A stretch of DNA of 64,000 bases from Anaerolineae bacterium. GTDB taxonomy: Bacteria > Chloroflexota > Anaerolineae > B4-G1 > SLSP01. A program made the translations under genes and the position numbers. The stretch lies in the NCBI GenBank assembly GCA_026645815.1, contig JAPKMR010000003.1, positions 62,001 through 126,000 of the forward strand, written 5' to 3'. Shown here one piece after another: positions 39,481 through 49,064 of the stretch. The notes below the pieces were generated by a model that had not been told where the DNA came from, ran no database searches, and saw only the letters and a list, made by a program, of their open reading frames with translations. Numbering within the stretch: position 1 is the first letter of the stretch; every line of letters begins with the position of its first letter.

Positions 39481-39642
39481 GGTTGCGTTTCAAAACGGGG
39501 GTAAAAATCTCAAGCGCCCCTACAGGGCGCAGAAGAAAATTGATTTTTGGCGGCGGGGCTTTGCCCCGCCGCCAAAAATCAATCAAAGAAAGACATTTAT
39601 ATGATAGTCGTCTTGCTTTTGTCCCAAAGTTGAAACGCACCC
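39481..39642. repeat. Palindromic MITE-like element, family 1, copy 1
   Basis: Terminal inverted repeats GGTTGCGTTTCAA ... TTGAAACGCACC; perfect 20-bp stem 39540-39582 TTGATTTTTGGCGGCGGGGC/GCCCCGCCGCCAAAAATCAA; second hairpin GCGCCC-CTACA-GGGCGC 39514-39530. Confidence 0.75.
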
Positions 39643-39668
39643 TTCTGCAAACAGCAAACAGGCGAAGG

Positions 39669-39696
39669 TTGACGTCATTCTGTGATATGTTACAAT
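39669..39696 (+). promoter_or_regulatory. Putative sigma-70 promoter for LysM protein gene
   Basis: TTGACG, 16-nt spacer, TACAAT. Confidence 0.55.
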
Positions 39697-39815
39697 CTTC
39701 ATCTGAGTGTTAGCTTGAGATGTTACCTCGAAGAGCTGCGGAATTCATCCGCAAGCCGATGAGGGCAATCAAGTATCCATGATGACTGTTCAATTTTCAA
39801 AGGATGTGAAGTGCA

Positions 39816-41303
39816 ATGCAATTGAAACGTAGTTTTCTAATACTCTCCGTCCTGGTTCTGCTGGTGGGCGGACTTTATGTGACTTCAACACGCCAACCGG
39901 CAACGGCACAGGCGCAAAATCTCATTGTTAATCCCGGATTCGATATGCCTTATAACGACGGCGTAGCGAATGGTTGGGCTGCATGGTATGAAGATAGTGG
40001 CGATAAATGTAACACCAAACCCCCAGACTGGGATTTTGTTTGCCGCCCCGGCTGGAGCGAGGAAATGGACTACAATAGCCTGGGATTAACCCAGGGCGCA
40101 CCCTCGCAACATGTTGGTGTGCAATACATCACCTGGCACGGCGGCGTGTACCAGACCGTGAGTGTGCCGCCTGGGTCACAGGTGCGGTTCACCGTGATGG
40201 GCTACTCCCGCGCCGCGAATGAACAACCCCCCGCACCCTCATATACTGACTGGGCGCCACGCATGCAAGTGGGCATTGACCCCGAGGGCCGTGGTCAATG
40301 GTATACTGGCGTAGTTTGGAGCGGCGAGAACAATATCCGCGATAGCTGGCAGGCGCTGGCAATCGAAACTACTGCAGGAGCCAGCGGCAAGGTCACCGTT
40401 TTTGTGTCCAGCCAGTTCCGCCTGGTCGTGCCAGTAGCGCACATGGATTCCTGGTGGGATAACGCGCGGCTGGAAATTGTCGCCCCGGCAGTGCCCCCAA
40501 CCGCCACACCTGCGCCTACCTCAGCAGTGCCCCCAACGCCACGCTTCACCCCCACACCGCGCCCCGATGGCGCCGTGGTGCACATCGTGCAGTCTGGCGA
40601 TACGCTCTTCGGGATTGCGCTGCAATACAACGTCACGCTTGATGAGCTGCGCCGCCTCAACGCCGGAACGCTTGGCCAAAATGACCTGCTGCAGGTGGGG
40701 CAAGAGATTGTCATTTCTGGCGCGCCCATCACGCTGCCGACACCAACTCCCATCCCCACGGAAGCACCCCCCACCACAACGCCGGGTGAAACGCCTGCAG
40801 CACCTACCCAGTCTGCACCCGCTGGAGACATGGCGGGGCTGTGCGTGAGCGCCTACTACGATCGTAACGGCGATGGTTTCCAACAGCCGGAGTCCGAAGG
40901 CTTGCTGCCCAGCGCGGTCATTGCCCTGGTAGGTACAGCCGGCCCTGCGGGCACCTATACCACCGATGGCATCAGCGAACCCTACTGTTTTCAGAACCTT
41001 CAGCCGGGCAATTATGTGTTGCGACAAACACCCCCTGCGGGTTATCAGGCTGTCGGGCCTGGTGAGTGGGGAGTGATGCTCAGCGGGGGACAGGTATCGG
41101 CCCTGCAATTGGGCTATGCCAGAGCAGCAGAAGCCACGGGCGAGGCGCAACCCACAGCTCCCGCGTCAACCCCGACCGAAGAGGCTAGTGGAAGTGGACT
41201 GAGCAAAACGCTAAATACCATCGTCCGAATCAGCGGTATCATCGTTTTGCTATTGCTAATCAGCGTAGCCGCGTTATTCTTCCTATCCCGACGCGGGCGC
41301 TAA
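39816..41303 (+). CDS. Secreted LysM-domain protein with Pro/Thr linkers, SdrD-B-like domain and C-terminal TM
   Basis: HIVQSGDTLFGIALQYNVTLDELRRLNAGTLGQNDLLQVGQEIVI; AYYDRNGDGFQQPESEGLLPSAVIALVG; C-terminal TM + RRGR. Confidence 0.85.
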   Translation: MQLKRSFLILSVLVLLVGGLYVTSTRQPATAQAQNLIVNPGFDMPYNDGVANGWAAWYEDSGDKCNTKPPDWDFVCRPGWSEEMDYNSLGLTQGAPSQHVGVQYITWHGGVYQTVSVPPGSQVRFTVMGYSRAANEQPPAPSYTDWAPRMQVGIDPEGRGQWYTGVVWSGENNIRDSWQALAIETTAGASGKVTVFVSSQFRLVVPVAHMDSWWDNARLEIVAPAVPPTATPAPTSAVPPTPRFTPTPRPDGAVVHIVQSGDTLFGIALQYNVTLDELRRLNAGTLGQNDLLQVGQEIVISGAPITLPTPTPIPTEAPPTTTPGETPAAPTQSAPAGDMAGLCVSAYYDRNGDGFQQPESEGLLPSAVIALVGTAGPAGTYTTDGISEPYCFQNLQPGNYVLRQTPPAGYQAVGPGEWGVMLSGGQVSALQLGYARAAEATGEAQPTAPASTPTEEASGSGLSKTLNTIVRISGIIVLLLLISVAALFFLSRRGR

Positions 41304-41325
41304 CCACGTTATTGTTCAGCTCTCA

Positions 41326-41356
41326 GGAGCGCTGCGGTAAACGCGGCGCTCCTTTT
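41326..41356 (+). terminator. Intrinsic terminator after LysM gene
   Basis: GGAGCGCTGCG-GTAAA-CGCGGCGCTCC followed by TTTT. Confidence 0.75.
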
Positions 41357-41390
41357 GCGTTCAGTATTTTGCGTTTTTTGAGCTATTTTT

Positions 41391-41418
41391 TTGACTTTTT
41401 ATGTGAGTATGATAAGAT
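41391..41418 (+). promoter_or_regulatory. Putative promoter
   Basis: TTGACT, 16-nt spacer, TAAGAT. Confidence 0.45.
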
Positions 41419-41492
41419 TAACTCTAGGCCGCAACAAACGCACTTATTTATTCGTTTATTTAGGTTCAGATAAGTAAGATGAACGCCAGATC

Positions 41493-41520
41493 CACAGGCG
41501 GCCGCATGCGGTCGCCTGTG
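41493..41520. terminator. Hairpin in the 5' leader of the PIN/TRAM gene
   Basis: CACAGGCG / CGCCTGTG with inner palindrome, followed by CTTTATTATTT. Confidence 0.55.
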
Positions 41521-41558
41521 CTTTATTATTTCATACTTTTATTCTGGAGGACTCATTC

Positions 41559-42623
41559 ATGAAAAACGATCTTGTGACCCGAATTATTGGTGCAGTGGTG
41601 TTCCTATTAGCCGGCTTGACCCTGTCAGATCAACTTCTGCTGTGGTTCCCGGCACTGGAAGCCCATCTAATGCTGACACGCATTATCAGCAGCTTATTGG
41701 GAGCAGTGATTGGTTTCATCGTCTCACCCGCGATCAGCATCCGCCCGTTGCGACGATTGCGGCACACCGTTCAACAAGTCCCCATCCAGACGCTCATGTC
41801 CAGCATCATCGGTTTATTCCTGGGTTTAGCGTTGGGCGCACTGGTAGCCTATCCTCTCTCGTTGCTGCCCCGCCCGCTAGGGGAATTTCTCCCTTTCCTC
41901 GGCGCTGTGCTGGCAGGTTATCTGGGTGTCATGATCGCCACCATGCGCGCCGATATCGCGCACACAATACGCGAACGCTTTGGAGGCAAAACACAGGCCG
42001 AATGCAACGAACAAACAGGTGTAGCACATCGCTCCATTCTGCTGGATACAAGTGTTATCATTGATGGACGGATTGCTGATATTTGCACCACGGGTTTCAT
42101 TCAGGGAGAGTTGATTGTACCCCTGTTTGTGCTCAACGAACTGCAACACATCGCAGATTCAGCTGATACGCTGCGCCGCAACCGGGGTCGCCGAGGACTT
42201 GAAATCCTGCGGCAGCTGCAAGACAGCTCCCCCGTACCGGTACGGATTACCGATGAGGATGACGAGAATGTCAAAGAGGTGGATGACAAACTCATCACCC
42301 TGGCACGGAAACTTGATGCCCACATTCTCACCAACGATTACAATCTCAATCGCGTTGCCGAATTACAGGGTGTAGCGGTACTTAACGTCAATGAGCTGGC
42401 AAACTCGGTGAAGACGGTGCTACTGCCGGGCGAAAGTTTCTCGATCCACGTCATTCAAGCCGGTAAGGAAATGGATCAAGGCGTAGGTTACCTGGATGAT
42501 GGCACCATGGTGGTCGTCGAAGATGGGCGCGCGTATATAGGGCAGACCGTAGATGTCACGGTGAGCAAGGTACTACAAACGGCCGCCGGACGGATGATTT
42601 TCGCCCGCCGGGATTACGCATAG
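41559..42623 (+). CDS. PIN/TRAM domain membrane protein (YacL-like)
   Basis: LLDTSVIIDGRIADI, LTNDYNLNRVAELQGVAVLNVNELA; C-terminal TRAM; N-terminal TMs. Confidence 0.88.
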   Translation: MKNDLVTRIIGAVVFLLAGLTLSDQLLLWFPALEAHLMLTRIISSLLGAVIGFIVSPAISIRPLRRLRHTVQQVPIQTLMSSIIGLFLGLALGALVAYPLSLLPRPLGEFLPFLGAVLAGYLGVMIATMRADIAHTIRERFGGKTQAECNEQTGVAHRSILLDTSVIIDGRIADICTTGFIQGELIVPLFVLNELQHIADSADTLRRNRGRRGLEILRQLQDSSPVPVRITDEDDENVKEVDDKLITLARKLDAHILTNDYNLNRVAELQGVAVLNVNELANSVKTVLLPGESFSIHVIQAGKEMDQGVGYLDDGTMVVVEDGRAYIGQTVDVTVSKVLQTAAGRMIFARRDYA

Positions 42624-42653
42624 AAGCGCAGCTGGTTTTCCCAGGAGGTTCCG

Positions 42654-44105
42654 ATGGCACTCCACGTCTATAATTACCTCAGCCGCACGCTGGAACGGTT
42701 TGAACCACTGAAGCCTGGAAGGGTAAGCCTGTACGTCTGTGGTCCCACCGTCTATGATCACTCTCACCTGGGACATGCCAAAACTTACATTGCCATGGAT
42801 GTAGTGGCACGTTATCTTAAGTACCTGGATTACCAGGTGCGCCACGTTCGAAACATTACCGACGTGGGCCATCTGCTTGACTCCGGCGAAGACCGCATTC
42901 TCAAAGGGGCGCGCATGCACCACTTGGAGCCCATGGAAGTCGTCGAGACTTACATGATGAGTTTCTTCGACGATATGCAGGTCCTTGGGGTGCAACGCCC
43001 CAATATTTCCCCGCGCGCCAGTGGACACATTCCAGAGATTATCCAATGGGTGCAGGCTTTAATCGAAAATGGCGCCGCTTACGAAGTCAACGGCAATGTG
43101 TACTTTTCAGTAGAAGCATTTCCTGCCTATGGTAAGCTCTCCAATCGTAAGGTGGATGAATTGGAAGCCGGTGCACGAGTTGAGGTACGTGAGGAAAAGC
43201 GGCACCCCGCTGACTTCGCGCTCTGGAAACGCGCCGAACCGGAACACCTGATGCGCTGGCATAGCCCCTGGGGAGAAGGCTACCCCGGTTGGCATATTGA
43301 ATGCACGGTCATGTCCACCAAATATCTAGGGCAACCCTTCGATATCCATGGCGGCGGGCTGGAAAACATGTTCCCCCACAATGAATGCGAAATTGCCCAG
43401 GCAGAAGTGCTCCATGACACCACTTTCGCCAAATATTGGCTGCTTGCCGGTTCGCTCACGGTGAATGGGGTAAAGATGAGCAAGAGTCTCGGCAACTTCC
43501 TCACCATCAAAGAGGCGGTTGCCCTCTACAAGCCGGAAGCCATCCGCTATTTCGTCCTGAGTAGCCACTATCGGGGACCGGTGGATTTTAGCCGTGATGC
43601 CTTGCAAGCTGCACAGAGAGGCATTGAAAGGCTCCACAATACGGTGCTCAAGATTCACCGGCGCATGCAATCCGCACTACCAGCTGGCACTGCCGTGCTC
43701 TCCGATGTGTCCTCACTGGTGGACTACCGCGACGCCTTCGAAGAAGCCATGAATGACGATTTCAACACACCCAAGGCATTGGCGGTCATCTTCGACATGG
43801 TCAAAGAAGCCAACCGGCAATTGGACGAGAAAGTCAACTTGAGCATGGGCACTCTAGCAGCGATGGACAAACAGTTCCGCGACCTTGCCGGAAGTGTTCT
43901 GGGAATCCTCCCGGCTGAGATCCACGAATCCGCGCCAAGCGGGGAGCTGCTAGATGGACTGATGCAGATTCTGCTCGATTTGCGCCAGGAATATCGCGCC
44001 GCTAAAGATTGGAGCGCTGCCGATATGTTACGGAACCGGCTCGCACTTCTGGGCATCACAATCCAGGACGACGCCGCCGGAACCACCTGGCATATTGAGA
44101 GCTGA
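42654..44105 (+). CDS. cysS: Cysteinyl-tRNA synthetase
   Basis: [51 protein letters not shown]. Confidence 0.95.
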   Translation: MALHVYNYLSRTLERFEPLKPGRVSLYVCGPTVYDHSHLGHAKTYIAMDVVARYLKYLDYQVRHVRNITDVGHLLDSGEDRILKGARMHHLEPMEVVETYMMSFFDDMQVLGVQRPNISPRASGHIPEIIQWVQALIENGAAYEVNGNVYFSVEAFPAYGKLSNRKVDELEAGARVEVREEKRHPADFALWKRAEPEHLMRWHSPWGEGYPGWHIECTVMSTKYLGQPFDIHGGGLENMFPHNECEIAQAEVLHDTTFAKYWLLAGSLTVNGVKMSKSLGNFLTIKEAVALYKPEAIRYFVLSSHYRGPVDFSRDALQAAQRGIERLHNTVLKIHRRMQSALPAGTAVLSDVSSLVDYRDAFEEAMNDDFNTPKALAVIFDMVKEANRQLDEKVNLSMGTLAAMDKQFRDLAGSVLGILPAEIHESAPSGELLDGLMQILLDLRQEYRAAKDWSAADMLRNRLALLGITIQDDAAGTTWHIES

Positions 44106-44165
44106 AAGGCCATAAACCCATTCCGAATCGGGTCCTAGCATGCCCGATGAACTTAAGGAGGTGTC

Positions 44166-44912
44166 ATGCGCGAAACCTTGTATGGTCGCCAGGCAGTCCG
44201 TGAGAGTCTCCGCGCCAGACGCCGGGATGTTTTCCGGCTTCTATTAGCAGATGGGGCAGTGAATGCGCCGATTCTGGATGAAATCATGGAGTTGGCGCAG
44301 GCGCGCCGAGTCCCCACCGTGCGATTCTCACGGCATGAAATGGAGTCCTTCACCGGAACAACCGAGCATCAGGGAGTAGCCCTGGAAGCTTCAGGCTATC
44401 CGTATGCTGAGGTTGATGCCATGCTCAACCTGGCCCAGGTCAAAGGCGAAGTTCCTCTGATTGTGCTGCTGGACCTGATTCAGGATGTACACAACCTGGG
44501 CAGCCTCATACGCACTGCCGAAGCTGCCGGAGCTCACGGGTTAGTCATCCAAAGCCGTCGGGCGGCAGGGATTACGCCGTCCACCGTCAACACGTCCTCG
44601 GGCGCTGTGGAGCACCTGCTGGTAGCACAAGTTGCCAATCTATCGCAGGAAATGGAACACCTCAAAGCAATGCAACTGTGGATCGTGGGCCTGGAAGACG
44701 TTTACGGAGCACAGCTCTATACCTCTATAGATTTCACCGTCCCGTTAGGGTTGGTCATTGGCAGCGAAGGCGAGGGGCTGCGCCGTCTGGTTCGCGAACG
44801 GTGCGACATTCTGGCTTCGCTTCCGATGCGGGGCGCTATCAACTCGTTGAATGCTGCCGTTGCCGGTTCCATCGCTCTCTACGAGATACTCCGCCAACGA
44901 GGCGCAGCCTAG
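44166..44912 (+). CDS. rlmB: 23S rRNA/tRNA 2'-O-methyltransferase, SpoU/RlmB family
   Basis: LLDLIQDVHNLGSLIRTAEAAG; LVIGSEGEGLRRLV; SLNAAVAGSIALYE. Confidence 0.92.
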   Translation: MRETLYGRQAVRESLRARRRDVFRLLLADGAVNAPILDEIMELAQARRVPTVRFSRHEMESFTGTTEHQGVALEASGYPYAEVDAMLNLAQVKGEVPLIVLLDLIQDVHNLGSLIRTAEAAGAHGLVIQSRRAAGITPSTVNTSSGAVEHLLVAQVANLSQEMEHLKAMQLWIVGLEDVYGAQLYTSIDFTVPLGLVIGSEGEGLRRLVRERCDILASLPMRGAINSLNAAVAGSIALYEILRQRGAA

Positions 44913-44924
44913 TTTTTCCGGCAC

Positions 44925-45479
44925 ATGCTCGCTATCTTTGATCTTGACCAAACTCTGGTCGAACGCTATACGGCCAATCCTCTGCCGGGTGTAGCGAAGG
45001 CTCTAGCAGAACTTGTCGCCAACGGTACACGACTGATGATCGCCACCAACCAGGCGGGACCCGCCTGGCGGTTGTGGACGGGCAAAGAACGTTTCCCCAC
45101 AACGGAGCAAGTTTGCGCGCGCTTCGAGGCTGTGGCACACGCCCTACCCGAATTGCGCACGGCAACATGGCTGGTCGCCGCTTATGATGCGCGGGTGGAC
45201 CTGACTTCAGTCCAATTCGGGGAACTGGCAGACGCCTTCAATCGAAACGCTCCCAGTCTGAACCTCCGCGCTGCCGCAGAACCGATCTGGCGAAAACCGC
45301 AACCAGGTATGTTATGGGAAGCGTGCCGTCTTGCAGGAGTAAGCGCAGCGAAGGCCTGGTTTGTAGGGGATATGGACAGCGATGCGCAAGCCGCACAACT
45401 AGCCGGAATAGTTTTCCATTCTGCCAGCAGCTACTTTTGCGAGCAAGCGACCAGCGGAATTATCGAGAGAAGCCCTTAG
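44925..45479 (+). CDS. HAD superfamily hydrolase (HAD-IIIA-like)
   Basis: FDLDQTLVE, MIATNQAG, WFVGDMDSDAQAAQLAG. Confidence 0.85.
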   Translation: MLAIFDLDQTLVERYTANPLPGVAKALAELVANGTRLMIATNQAGPAWRLWTGKERFPTTEQVCARFEAVAHALPELRTATWLVAAYDARVDLTSVQFGELADAFNRNAPSLNLRAAAEPIWRKPQPGMLWEACRLAGVSAAKAWFVGDMDSDAQAAQLAGIVFHSASSYFCEQATSGIIERSP

Positions 45480-45880
45480 TCAAGAAAAACCTCAACGTGT
45501 TCTCCATCCTCGTCATCAACCACATCAATCAACATCCCCGCCTCACCTTGCGCCAGGAAGGCTGACAACATTTCGGGATCCAGGGCATCCAGATCTGAAG
45601 TAAAACGTGAACCCAGCTTCAAGCCCGCACGCAACATAGCAGAGGGAAGAGTCACATTCACCCGCACCTTGCCTGTCGCCATATCCGTAACTCGAATGTG
45701 CAACCAATGCGCCTTCTTGGGCGTGACAGATGGCGTCTCCGCCCGGTTATCCAGTGCTTCCAACAACCGGGAAGCATCCTGAGGCGTGATTTTGCCTTCT
45801 TGTAACAACCGCAGAATGGTCAAACGTTCTTCACTTGAAGTCGGCACAGCGCACCTTCCTTTCCCAATGCCCCCACACAC
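45476..45880 (-). CDS. SHOCT-like domain protein
   Basis: ERLTILRLLQEGKITPQDASRLLEAL; start may be the internal GTG (VPTSSEERL). Confidence 0.6.
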   Translation of the reverse strand: MCGGIGKGRCAVPTSSEERLTILRLLQEGKITPQDASRLLEALDNRAETPSVTPKKAHWLHIRVTDMATGKVRVNVTLPSAMLRAGLKLGSRFTSDLDALDPEMLSAFLAQGEAGMLIDVVDDEDGEHVEVFLD

Positions 45881-45902
45881 AATTCAGGCATCAGACCGTC
45901 CA

Positions 45903-46883
45903 TCAATCCAATACACGATACATCTGCGTCAACAAACGGTGCCGTACAAAGCCCAGCTGCTGCAACACGTTCGCCAAAACCGTTTTTGAGTTCACAAATG
46001 TAACCACAGGCCAATGGCGGTGAGAGGATACACTTGCGAACGCCCTTGACACAGCTTCCTGCACCCGTGACTCATCCGCATCGGGCGATACCAATAATTC
46101 CCAAACATGAAAGCGACGCCTGAGATCCGTCTGAATACTTACCGCCAGTTGCGGGTCAGGTGTATCCTCGATCCAGGCCATCTCACGCTCACGATTGAAC
46201 CACAAATCCAGTATGCGCTCAAAGCCACCAAAAGTGTAAAGATCAGGGCGGATTTCCAGGACTTGCGCCTGTATCCGTGACATCGTTTTCTCAGCCAGAC
46301 CGGCCCACAATAGCCGGTCCAACGGCTGAGAACGCCGCCAGATAGTGCGCGGCGCATCCACGCGAGGCCAGGGAGTGCCAGAGTGCAGAAAATGCTCCAC
46401 AGCACCCACAGCGCGAAAACCCAAGTGTGTATAGAGCGCGTAAGCCGCAGCATTATCTGCCCGCACTTCCAAACCTAACCAACGCGCCCCCGCAGTTCGG
46501 CTGGTTGCTTCGGCTGCTTGCATGAGCGCCCGTGCAATGCCACGCCCGCGACATTCAGGGTGCACCACTACATTGCCAATGATACGACCGTCATTCCAGG
46601 CAGGTAAGGCTCTTCGCAGTGAGAGATTGCCCACCACCCGCCCCTGCTCTTCCCATACAAAACCTTCCAGGTTTAGTGGGCCACCCCAGAGAAGCTGCGA
46701 CCAAATCCCATAACATGCCCGGCGCCGCATCTGCGCCAGCAACTTCTGCCCTAGAGGGTCCATCTCCTCACGAAAGCCCAGCTCAATCAGCCCGACAATC
46801 TCAGGGAAATCATGTCGCGGGTCGAGCGGCCTAAGTCCCTGCACGGGAGACTGCCTCAGCAGTGATGCAGGGGAAGTGATCAC
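45903..46883 (-). CDS. GNAT family N-acetyltransferase
   Basis: GNVVVHPECRGRGIARALMQAAEATSRTAGARWLGLEVRADNAAAYALYTHLGF. Confidence 0.9.
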   Translation of the reverse strand: MITSPASLLRQSPVQGLRPLDPRHDFPEIVGLIELGFREEMDPLGQKLLAQMRRRACYGIWSQLLWGGPLNLEGFVWEEQGRVVGNLSLRRALPAWNDGRIIGNVVVHPECRGRGIARALMQAAEATSRTAGARWLGLEVRADNAAAYALYTHLGFRAVGAVEHFLHSGTPWPRVDAPRTIWRRSQPLDRLLWAGLAEKTMSRIQAQVLEIRPDLYTFGGFERILDLWFNREREMAWIEDTPDPQLAVSIQTDLRRRFHVWELLVSPDADESRVQEAVSRAFASVSSHRHWPVVTFVNSKTVLANVLQQLGFVRHRLLTQMYRVLD

Positions 46884-47290
46884 CCAACACGCCTCTGCTT
46901 GAGTTGTCGGATGGCTTCGGTGACATTAATCTGCCCCAGCGCCAGCGCATCCAATACCGATTGGCGGTCTTCAACCTCCTCTTCAGCTGCAGCTCCCACC
47001 TCGTAACCCAAAGCGTGGATCACATCATTCAGACGACTACGCACGGTGGGATAGGACAAATCCAGTTCGTCTTGCACACGCGTGAATTTACCTTCACAGC
47101 GCAGAAAGACCTCTACGAAGGCCCATTGCTCCGGCGTAAGACGCAGAATTCGTTGTAAAACAAACTCACCCTGAATTGCCGTATTACAGTTGCGGCATAT
47201 CAGGCGCTCCACAATCAATTCTCCATCACATACAGGACATCGCACCGGTAAAGGATACACGTAGGTCCTCCACAAAGTCAGCCGAGTCAA
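46880..47290 (-). CDS. DUF2089-type putative regulator
   Basis: RCPVCDGELIVERLICRNCNTAIQGEF zinc ribbon; LTPEQWAFVEVFLRCEGKFTRVQDELDLSYPTVRSRLNDVI HTH. Confidence 0.82.
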   Translation of the reverse strand: MTRLTLWRTYVYPLPVRCPVCDGELIVERLICRNCNTAIQGEFVLQRILRLTPEQWAFVEVFLRCEGKFTRVQDELDLSYPTVRSRLNDVIHALGYEVGAAAEEEVEDRQSVLDALALGQINVTEAIRQLKQRRVG

Positions 47291-47387
47291 TCCCGCTCAT
47301 CAATATGCTGCGCGCATTCACAGAAGCAGCGCTAATTTAGCTTCCATGATAATCCAAATACAGACCTGGTCAAACCTCAGGATCTAC

Positions 47388-47493
47388 GGGGTGCGTTTTA
47401 ACTTTGGGGTAAAAGTAAGATGGCTATCATACAAATGCCTTTTCTTTGAGTGTTTTTTTGCGGCGTGGCTGCGCCACACCGCAAAAAAACACT
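47388..47493. repeat. Dispersed hairpin element, family 1, copy 2
   Basis: GGGTGCGTTTTAACTTTGGGGTAAAAGTAAGATGGCTATCATACAAATGCCTTTTCTTTGA matches reverse complement of 39582-39642; hairpin AGTGTTTTTTTGCGGCGTGGC/GCCACACCGCAAAAAAACACT 47449-47493. Confidence 0.75.
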
Positions 47494-47534
47494 TTTATGA
47501 CATCCCGGCATAAAAATTCTCACTACTACAAAAG

Positions 47535-47562
47535 TTGCCTTTCCTCGGATTTGTTCTATACT
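47535..47562 (+). promoter_or_regulatory. Putative promoter for TPR gene
   Basis: TTGCCT, 16-nt spacer, TATACT. Confidence 0.5.
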
Positions 47563-47630
47563 TAATATGAAAAACCCTGAGCCGAGTGCAAGAGGCACAT
47601 CGGCACTATCAACAGGTCGGGGGGCATGGT

Positions 47631-49064
47631 ATGAGCAACTTGCGAGGATCCAAGACAACGGACGACGAGGAATTTGAAAGCCTGTTTGAGTCTCTGAGTG
47701 GTAGCGAATCACAGCCCGCACCCCAAAGAGAATCTAAACGGGAACCCGGTGAGCGATTTTCGATTTTCAAGCGCCGCCGTAAGGCAACCGAGGCGAGTGC
47801 TGCCATACCAACAGAGGAACCCGAAACAGAGATACCCACTTTTAACCCGGAGATGTTGAAATCCCCCCTCGATTTGGATGCTGCCCGACAGGAGTTGCTG
47901 GCACCCGAACCGATAGAGGAATCTATCCCGGTCGCAGCCCCAACTGCTGCGGATGAAGCGCGGGCACCTATCAGAAAGCCCAAGCGCGAGTCACGTAACG
48001 CCAGGGTCAAGCCGATCCAGTTAGCCATTCTAGGCGTGCTCTTCGTGCTTGTTTTAGCCATTTATGGTGCGCTGGCGCTCGTCATCACACGCACACGCCC
48101 CCAAGCTGTCGTCACCCCCATTTCCCTCCAGGAGCTCGAGATAGCCATCGCTCAGACCGCAACGCCCACCCCACGCACCGAACCAACTGCCACTGCTGCT
48201 CCGCCCATGCCTACCGCAACGCCTCAACCAGCAGTGTCAACGCAATACGACCTACAGCTATTACGCGATCCAAATAACAAAGACTTGCGCGTCAAGCGAG
48301 GTTATAAATACCTGGAGTTGCATGCCTACGACCTGGCAATTGGTGACTTTGAACACGTGCTGGCATCAGACTCGCAGGATTCCAGCAGTTACATCGGATC
48401 GGGGCAAGCGCATTTCTACGCCCGGCGATGGAAACAAGCAGAGACAGCATTGCGTGCCGCTCTCAATAATGACGAAAACAGTGAAGAGGCGCATTTTTGG
48501 CTCGGCACGGTTTTATATTACCAGGAGCGCTGTGATGAAGCCGCCGATGAATTCGACTGGGCAGCTGAACTCAATCCCGAGAACCCTCGCAACGAAGCCT
48601 GGTTGGCTTTGGCTGCAGCCGAATGTGGGCAGATACCAGAAGCAGAAGCCGCAGCTGAACGAGCATTGGCTCTAGATGATGGTTATATCCTCGCATATCT
48701 GGGACGCGCGCAAGTGCGTATTAGCCAGGGGAATATCGAAGCCGCACAAGGCGACCTGCTCTACGCACGCAATCTCGCGCCCTATAATTTCGACACCCTG
48801 CACATGCTGGGACGTTTCTATGCCGACAATATCCCAGAACGCATTGTCGAAGCGGAGCGCTTAATCCTACAAGCACAGAACTGGGCTACCTGGGATCTAC
48901 AACGCGCACAAGCCTTCCAAACCCTGGGACGTATTTACCTGGCGCAAGGACGCAAAGAAGAGGCGCGTCGAGTCTTCGTACAAGCCTCAGACCTGGCAAT
49001 GGTGGATGGGCAGATAGGGCTACCCGATTTAAGTGCAGACCTGGATCGTGCGCTCGTCCCGTAG
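47631..49064 (+). CDS. Membrane-anchored TPR protein
   Basis: TM LAILGVLFVLVLAIYGALALVI; TPR units YKYLELHAYDLAIGDFEHVLASDSQDSSSYIGSGQAHF. Confidence 0.8.
   Translation: MSNLRGSKTTDDEEFESLFESLSGSESQPAPQRESKREPGERFSIFKRRRKATEASAAIPTEEPETEIPTFNPEMLKSPLDLDAARQELLAPEPIEESIPVAAPTAADEARAPIRKPKRESRNARVKPIQLAILGVLFVLVLAIYGALALVITRTRPQAVVTPISLQELEIAIAQTATPTPRTEPTATAAPPMPTATPQPAVSTQYDLQLLRDPNNKDLRVKRGYKYLELHAYDLAIGDFEHVLASDSQDSSSYIGSGQAHFYARRWKQAETALRAALNNDENSEEAHFWLGTVLYYQERCDEAADEFDWAAELNPENPRNEAWLALAAAECGQIPEAEAAAERALALDDGYILAYLGRAQVRISQGNIEAAQGDLLYARNLAPYNFDTLHMLGRFYADNIPERIVEAERLILQAQNWATWDLQRAQAFQTLGRIYLAQGRKEEARRVFVQASDLAMVDGQIGLPDLSADLDRALVP

Noticed and set aside
39398-39713. Short ORFs at 39398-39640 (-) and 39408-39713 (+)
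   Set aside because: They lie across the palindromic repeat element; open only because the inverted repeats lack stops
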